Origin: Tragulus kanchil
Taxonomy: Eukaryota > Chordata > Mammalia > Artiodactyla > Tragulidae
Reading direction: 5' to 3'
DNA: 64,000 nucleotides
Assembly: GCA_022376925.1 (NCBI GenBank)
Contig: JAIOJX010000005.1
Span: 155,635,501-155,699,500 of the forward strand
Shown here: in pieces, positions 58,026 to 64,000 of the stretch
How positions within the stretch are numbered: position 1 is the stretch's first letter
Layout: every line of letters starts with the position of its first letter
The notes under the pieces: generated by a model
The model's database searches: none
Told to the model about the DNA's origin: nothing
The model's input: only the letters and a program-made list of their open reading frames with translations
Program-made: the position numbers and the translations under genes

Positions 58026-58883
58026 TCATCTGTGTACCTGTGTACATATATGTGCCTGCTGGTGTCAGCATGTGTGTGTGTCTGTGAGTCTCTTATGTGT
58101 GCTGAGCTTCTCATGCGGGTACACACCTGTGACATCTGATCAGTCATCCGCTTCCTCTGAGATGCCGGATGGCAGGCTCCCGGGCCCCACCCTCTCTCCT
58201 TTTCTGTCTTTCTTCCCTCCTTCCTGTGTCCCTAGGCAGTACCACCTGAACTGGTTTTCTTTAGAAAAGAAAACAAAGCCTGCTCTTTCCAAAGGCTTTT
58301 ACTTGCTGGAAAATCCATAACAAGTAACCAGATCTGCTGGAGGAAAGACAGGAAAACAAATAAACAAACAAACCAGGAACTGCCTGAGAAGGCTGTAGGA
58401 AAGGTGGTGGTTCTCCAGCCCTGGTTAAAAATTCAGAAGACACATTGGCACACGATATGAGGTGCGGCCTTGGACTAAAGAGATTTAATGGCCCACAATT
58501 CAATTTGAACTGAAAGAACTTCCCCAACGACGACTCCTTATAAAGTCTTCCCAAGCCCCCAAGTCGATATCTAAGGGGCTGGCAAGGAGCAACAATCGAT
58601 TAGCTGTCTCCAATGATGAGCATTACGAGCCGAGGAGGCTGGAGGGGAGTCACACGTGTGGCCACGCAGGCGGCCTCTCATACAGTGGACCCATCAACGG
58701 GCAGCGGGCCAGCCCGGCGGGGACAGAGGACGGTGACCTCCTGGTCTGAGAGCCAGTCAACCACCCTGGGCACCCACTGGGCCGAATGAATCCAGGAGCT
58801 TCTCTCCTGCCAAGGGGCACATAGCAGGGGCCAGGAGCCAACCTTCCAATCATTTCAAGCCAGTAAATCCTTAGGTGGGAGGT

Positions 58884-59349
58884 TAAGACCTGATCTTACA
58901 AGATCTGAGGTTTCCCTGTGTTCTCACCAGTTCAGAAAAGTAAGGAGTGACTGTGAATCCACCGTTTGGCCACCTCAGCTTTACGAGAATACAACAATGA
59001 TCCAGAGAAAGGACACAGTGGCTTCGGGGCATTTTATAAGTCCTTATGATAAAGTCTCTGCATTAAAATGATCTTCAAGGAGAGGAATTCATACCCTCAC
59101 TCAGAACCTATTCACTCTTGGTTTATGCACAGTTCTAATGAGCTTTCCTTTTCTGGTCATGCGTGACAGCTTAGCACTAGGAAACAAGTAATACTTAAGT
59201 GAGTAAGGGGTGACTGTCCTAAAGGGCAGCAAGAGGTCATCACTCAGAGGTGAGGTAAAGGGACTGTAAAACCAGAGTGGGTGGGCACTGATGTTTGGAG
59301 TCACTCGGGGCAAGGGCAAGCCGTCCTACATTCTGGAGTCTCTGAATGA
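58884..59349. other. Unique sequence, nothing recognised
   Basis: No gene or repeat identified. Confidence 0.35.
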
Positions 59350-59945
59350 GTCTGTGCTTAGGCTACCAGAACGAAACACCAGAGACGGCATGGCTTAAGC
59401 GGACATTGATTCTCTCATACGTTTGGAAGCTGGAAGTCCAAAATCAGGTTGAGGGAAGACTGGCTTCGAGTGAGGATTTTCTTCTTGGTTTACAGATTGC
59501 TGTCTCCACACTGTCATTTTTGTTCATATTTATCTATGTATTTATCTGGCTACACTAGGTCTTCTCTAGTCGTGGCATGCAGGATCTTTAGTTTCGACAT
59601 GTGAAGTCCTAGTTGTGACATGTGAGATCTAGTTCCCTGACCAGGGATGGAACCCAGGCCCCCTGCATTGGGAGCATGGAGTCGTAGCCAGTGGACCACC
59701 AGGAAATCCCAGCCCTACATCTTCGTATGGCCTTTCCTCTGTGGATACAGGAGGAGAGAGAAAGCTCTGGTGTTCTTTTCCTTTTTTTAATAAGAAAACC
59801 AGTCCTACCAGATTAGGGACCCACTCTAATGACCTCATGAACCTTAGCTACCCTCTTAAAGGTTCTGTATTCAGTTACAGTCATGTTGGGGGTTAGGGCT
59901 TCGATATATGAATTTTAAGGAGGACACTGTTCACAACAGTCATCA
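59350..59945 (-). repeat. Ancient interspersed repeat split by a SINE
   Basis: Left part 59350-59517 ('aggctaccagaacgaaacac', 'tttggaagctggaagtccaa') and right part 59713-59945 ('cactctaatgacctcatgaa', 'gttagggcttcgatatatga') are colinear pieces of the repeat type also at 14690 and 17758. Confidence 0.6.
59518..59712 (-). mobile_element. tRNA-Glu SINE (CHR-related), antisense
   Basis: 'atttatctggctacactagg', 'gatctagttccctgaccagg', 'gatggaacccaggccccctg', 'gtggaccaccaggaaatccc'. It interrupts the ancient repeat around it. Confidence 0.88.
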
Positions 59946-61716
59946 GAGTTTGCGGTGCCCAGCACGGGACAACCGTTGATGTTCATAAAGAGTTAGCAAG
60001 AGTAGCTTTGCCGTCATCTGGAGTTACTTTCTTTAAAATGGCAGGGAAATGACGGGTGCATTTTATAAACACTGCCAAAGAACACTGGCCAAAATGTTGG
60101 CGTTTCAGGGAGAGAGCTCCATTTAAAAAGAATGTCACTCTTGTGAAGTAGTTCTTTTTAGAGCCTTGACAGAGCTGTTAAGAAATGTCACCCTCAAATT
60201 AGGATCCTTTGAGGAGACTTTAATAAAGGGTGTTTACAAAGGTGCAGGTAGGGAGGGACATACAGAGGGGTGCATTGTAACCCAGGTGGGGGAGGGTGGG
60301 ATATGGTGACCCAGAGGCTGAGATCAGAGGGCTGCCCTACAAGAAGTGGGATCTCAGCCCTAGGGGGGCAGGCAGACCCCAGCAAAGAGGAGGAGGAGAC
60401 AGGAAGTAAGTCACCTGAGCTTGATCTCCCCCGCCTCCTCCCGCCATAGGAGCTTCCCACGTGCCCCATCCAACCAGAAATCAGGCATCAGGGAGGACTG
60501 GGTGCGTGGTTTCAGCCTCTGGAGGGGCAGGCGGGAGAGCAGGCATGGAAGAGTAAACTGAAGATGCTCCGTTGCCCTCACTTTCCTCAGACCCACCCGG
60601 GTCCCATCGCCCTGCCCATCCCACTGGGTACTGGGTGGGGGCAGGGGCTGGTGGAGTTGCCTCCTCTCCTTACTCCGTGTTTCCCAGTTTTGGCACTATT
60701 TCATTCTTTTATCTTCCCCAAAGACAAGAGAGGGAAGGAAGCAGACTAGAAGTCACTCCAGCTCCAGCCCGCTGTGTACCACCATCAAGTGCAGATGGAC
60801 CATAAACGTGGCCCTCTTCTCAACAAGAAGAAGAACTCACTTCACACCATTACGTGTTTCAAATCGGAGCTCCATGCTTTACTCAAGCCCCGCCCAACCT
60901 GAGGATCCCGTGCCAGAGCCACCACCGGTGCTGAAAAGGACAGAGGCAGCTTCTCCACACCTGCAGTGACTGATTTGCACCAAACCATTCTAATTAGCAC
61001 ATCTCGCGCTATGATTAGGCTTCCAGGGGAAACATGCCAAATGCCATTAATTATGGATGTGATCTTAAATTATTCACTTGAATTTTTTTTTTTTTCTTGA
61101 TGTGGCCCTTTCATCTCCCACTAACTTTTTGTCACATCCAAGAATAGATCCAATTAAGCCTCCAAAAGCGGAAGTTTGTTATGTTAAAGAAAAGGTAAAC
61201 TGAAAATGAGTCACTTTTTCTTCTCAGTCGTGGTGTTGGTAGTGGTCGGGAAGCAACCAAGAGGGGAAAAGAGGTGTAGTTTTCTTCTCTCCATTTCCTC
61301 TCTGCAGAGCCTGGTCCAGGTGGCTCCTCAGGGCCACCTTGCTCATTTTATGGATGGGAGTCCCTTAGGCAGGTGCTCTAGAAGTAGATCTGGAACTGAG
61401 GATTCAGACACAAAAGATGTGATTAGGAAATGGGAAGGGAATCGGGAAAGCAAGGCAAGGAAGGTGAGGCCACATCCCAGCCTCAGTCTGATCCCACAGG
61501 GAACTCCGGAGCATACTTACAACTTCGTGTTTCTAAAGCAAGGGAGGTGGGCTTTCAGACTTCTGCGTGGGTCAGTCATCGACTAAGGACTTTTGGGAGC
61601 CAGAGGGTGTGTAAACTCCCAGGCACTTGACTGCTGACCGCATGTGTGGACCAAGAAGTTCCCAAAGACAGGTCCTTGCTGAGAATAACAGAAGTGGGCC
61701 TTTAGAAACACCATGG
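59946..61716. other. Long unique stretch, no gene recognised
   Basis: No exon or known repeat is firm. Contains the candidate conserved element at 60975-61190. Open frames (for example 61206-61586 plus) have no motifs. Confidence 0.4.
60975..61190. promoter_or_regulatory. Candidate conserved non-coding element with homeodomain-like sites
   Basis: Repeat-free and A/T-rich between G/C-rich flanks. It contains the palindrome CTAATTAG (60990-60997) and ATTAATTA (61046-61053), plus 'gatcttaaattattcacttg'. Such clustering is typical of developmental enhancers, but conservation is not testable here. A T-run at 61083-61094 argues for caution. Confidence 0.35.
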
Positions 61717-61998
61717 GACTTTGCTGTTGGTCCAGCAGTTGAGAATCCACCTGCCAGAGCAGGGAATATGGGTTTGATCCCTGCTCAGGGAAGATCCCAC
61801 ATTCTTTGGGGCAGGCAAACCTGGGCGCCACAACTCCTGAAGCCCATGCGCCTAGAGCCAGTGCTCTGCAGCAAGAGATGCTACCACAGTGAGAAGCCCG
61901 AGCCCCATAGCTAGAGAGTAGCCCTGGCTTGCCACAACTTAAGACAGTGTACATGCAGTGATGGAGACCCCGCGTAGCCAAAAATAATTTTAAAAAGA
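61717..61998 (+). mobile_element. tRNA-Glu SINE (CHR-related), sense
   Basis: 'gactttgctgttggtccagc', 'gggtttgatccctgctcagg', 'gccagtgctctgcagcaaga', 'ccacagtgagaagcccg' and the A-rich end 'ccaaaaataattttaaaaag'. Confidence 0.88.
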
Positions 61999-62302
61999 AA
62001 CTGAATAGAAACTGGAGACAGGTAGCACAGAATCTCCACTAAACAGGGATTGACAGGATCACAGACAGAATAGAAAACGGAGCCCCCAGAAGTCAGCATG
62101 CTCGTGTGTGTTCAGTGGATGCAGAGGCTCGCAGCACCCGTGTGGGCCAGTGCAGCATGCCCTGCTCTCGTAGAGACACGGGCAAGCTCTGTTGGACTCA
62201 ACACTCCGTGTCAGAAACTGACCTAACACAAGTGAACAGAAAAATGTGCGGGCGTCCAGGGCTGCGTCGGGGAGAGAGAACGACTGCAACAAGTGAAAGG
62301 TA

Positions 62303-62441
62303 TGTCCAGCTCTTTGTGACCCCATGGACAATTCTCTGTCCATAGAATTCTCCAGGCAAGAATCCTGGAGTGGGTATCTCCAGGGATCGAACCTGGGTCT
62401 GCCGCATTGCAGGCAGATTCTTTCCTGTGACAATTGGAAAA
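62303..62441 (-). mobile_element. Bov-tA SINE, antisense, shortened
   Basis: 'ccagctctttgtgaccccat', 'tagaattctccaggcaagaa', 'tcctggagtgggtatctcca', 'gggatcgaacctgggtctgc', 'attgcaggcagattctttcc'. Part of the Bov-A body is deleted. Confidence 0.9.
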
Positions 62442-62554
62442 GTCAATAAGTGTGAGGAGTGTCTCCTGGGAGAGAGAAAACTGAGGTGGGTTCAAGAGGA
62501 TAAGGAAACTTAGAGATTCCTTACCTCTGGTGCTGCACCAGGAGCACACTCTCA

Positions 62555-62750
62555 TCTATTTTCTCATTTAAGCCTCGAAACGACACCCTAAGGTATAATA
62601 TACCCATTCTATAAAGGAGAAAAATTGAGGCTCAGAAAGGTCATGGGCTGTCTTGTCCAAGTACCATGTAGTGAAGCAGAGCGTTGAGTTCCCGGCTTTC
62701 GATTCTAATGCCTGTGTTCTTTCTGTGATGCCACACTGTCTCCCAGGGGT
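62555..62750 (-). repeat. MIR SINE, antisense
   Basis: 'ttaagcctcgaaacgacacc', 'ataaaggagaaaaattgagg', 'ctcagaaaggtcatgggctg' and 'gcctgtgttctttctgtgat' follow antisense MIR order. Confidence 0.75.
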
Positions 62751-63452
62751 AGGAACTCACTGGGCAGAGAGGACAAGGAAAGGCCTTCTAGGTGCGGGGC
62801 AACACAAACAGTCTCAGGGGCTGAAATGGGCATGGAAGGATGGTGAGGGAAGGAGCTGGTCTGATTAACATCCACATTGCCGTAGCTGTGGAGGAAGGTC
62901 ATTCTCACCCCGTGTCACAGAGGAGTACTCAAGTCTCCCTCTGGAAGGAACGCAGGCCTGCCAGCTACCCCATGTGGACGCGGCTGCCCATCCTCTCCTC
63001 TTAGAGTCAACAGGAGTCATGTAGGAGGCAGTACACAGGAGGCCAGGAGCCAGAAGGCTGCCCAGGGCAGGAAGGACACTGTGGGTCAGAGTCCCAGGCC
63101 AGGAAGGGTGGCTCGGTATGTCCCAGACAGGGTGACTGCCAAGAGCAGCCTCTGACAGCGAGAGGTGCCCACGGGCTGTGCTGCCTGCCATGGCTGCCCC
63201 CTGTCCCATCCCAGCTTCAGAGTGGCACTCAAGAACAGTGGACTGTCTGTCCAGGGTACCAGACATTTAGCTAGCATCCCCTGTGTACCAGACACAGCCA
63301 CCCGTCTTTCCTTACTCTTCAACTGGGGTGTTTTAAATCTGCCCAAGGAACTGCTAGCACCCCTTTCTTCAAGGGAGCCTAACTCCCTTGAAGGTGGGCT
63401 CTACTTAGTGATGTTTTTTCCCAGTCAGTAGACTGTAGTGGAAGTGGCAATG
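62751..63452. other. Unique sequence, nothing recognised
   Basis: No gene or repeat identified. Confidence 0.35.
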
Positions 63453-63454
63453 CC

Positions 63455-63556
63455 CATAGAATTCTCCAGGCAAGAATCCTGGAGTGGGTATCTCCAGGGA
63501 TCGAACCTGGGTCTGCCGCATTGCAGGCAGATTCTTTCCTGTGACAATTGGCAAAG
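63455..63556 (-). mobile_element. Bov-tA SINE piece, second copy, starts at junction
   Basis: Matches 62340-62441 only; the missing beginning is explained by the duplication boundary. Confidence 0.88.
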
Positions 63557-63668
63557 TCCATAAGTGTGAGGAGTGTCTCCTGGGAGAGTGCAAACTGAGG
63601 CGGGTTCAAGAGGATAAGGAAACTTAGAGATTCCTTACCTCTGGTGCTGCACCAGGAGCACACTCTCA

Positions 63669-63864
63669 TCTATTTTCTCATTTAAGCCTCGAAACGACAC
63701 CCTAAGGTATAATATACCCATTCTATAAAGGAGAAAAATTGAGGCTCAGAAAGGTCATGGGCTGTCTTGTCCAAGTACCATGTAGTGAAGCAGAGCGTTG
63801 AGTTCCCGGCTTTCGATTCTAATGCCTGTGTTCTTTCTGTGATGCCACACTGTCTCCCAGGGGT
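63669..63864 (-). repeat. MIR SINE, antisense, second copy
   Basis: Copy of 62555-62750. Confidence 0.75.
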
Positions 63865-64000
63865 AGGAACTCACTGGGCAGAGAGGACAAGGAAAGGCCT
63901 TCTAGGTGCGGGGCAACACAAACAGTCTCAGGGGCTGAAATGGGCATGGAAGGATGGTGAGGGAAGGAGCTGGTCTGATTAACATCCACATTGCCGTAGC

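Larger units (their letters stand above)
56625..58883. repeat. Direct duplication 16, period 1,129 bp
   Basis: Copy 1 is 56625-57753 and copy 2 57754-58883, joined at 'gtcaacataaa'. A 3-bp difference: 'caacgactcc' in copy 1 against 'caacgacgactcc' in copy 2. TG-rich sequence at its start. Confidence 0.95.
62340..64000. repeat. Direct duplication 17, period 1,114 bp, cut by window end
   Basis: Copy 1 starts at 62340; copy 2 runs from about 63453 to the last base. At least 548 bases match, and copy 2 probably continues past the window. Differences include 'ttggaaaagtcaat/ttggcaaagtccat' and 'agagagaaaactg/agagagtgcaaactg'. Confidence 0.93.

Noticed and set aside
805..64000. The 1.1 kb duplications as a new tandem-repeat or amplification system
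   Set aside because: Unit content differs at every site, the size is nearly constant, and errors cluster at junctions. Assembly overlap explains all this more simply. It is reported as a finding, not as a biological system.

Overview
This is nuclear DNA from a ruminant, most likely a bovid such as cattle, sheep, goat or buffalo. The evidence is the repeat content: Bov-tA SINEs (tRNA-Glu head plus Bov-A body), 3' ends of the BovB RTE-type LINE, CHR-type tRNA-Glu SINEs of cetartiodactyls, L1 3' ends, and older MIR, L2, Tigger and MER5 fossils. The species cannot be fixed from repeats alone. No protein-coding gene, rRNA, snRNA or functional tRNA gene could be supported. The open reading frames are short, often run through SINEs or L1 tails, and are not linked by recognisable exon structure. 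The window reads as intergenic or intronic sequence, with one CpG-rich patch (about 41.07-41.55 kb) and several candidate conserved non-coding stretches.

The dominant feature is a series of 17 direct, back-to-back, almost identical duplications, each with a period of 1,054-1,178 bp. They lie at about 0.8-2.9, 6.05-8.2, 7.95-10.1, 9.97-12.2, 14.3-16.5, 18.1-20.3, 20.7-22.9, 23.8-26.0, 28.5-30.8, 35.5-37.7, 37.6-39.8, 42.8-44.9, 46.9-49.2, 49.0-51.1, 53.4-55.6, 56.6-58.9 and 62.3-64.0 kb (the last is cut by the window end). The unit length is nearly constant whatever the local sequence is, breakpoints share no motif, and copies differ mostly by garbled bases next to the junctions plus a few single-base differences. 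The best reading is that neighbouring contigs with about 1.1 kb overlapping ends were abutted instead of merged. If so, about 18 kb of the 64 kb is redundant and the true locus is about 46 kb.

Layout: 0-5 kb holds a BovB tail, an L1 tail, a Bov-tA and a MER5-like fragment. 6-12.5 kb is a nest of transposons: an old antisense L1M interrupted by a younger antisense L1 that carries a Bov-tA, then a CHR SINE, then a MER5A split by a sense L1 tail. 12.5-18 kb is mostly unique with ancient repeats and a MER2-type element. 18-23 kb is mostly unrecognised. 23.8-27 kb has L1 tails and an internally deleted Tigger1. 28-37 kb has Bov-tA, CHR and MIR elements. 39.9-40.5 kb has a SINE whose tail became a large TA/TG microsatellite. 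40.8-46 kb is largely unique and includes the CpG-rich patch. 47-51 kb has a CHR SINE and a BovB tail. 53-64 kb has an LTR-like fossil, MIRs, SINEs and the best candidate conserved elements. Repeat names rest on recall of family consensus sequences without alignment; subfamily assignments are approximate.
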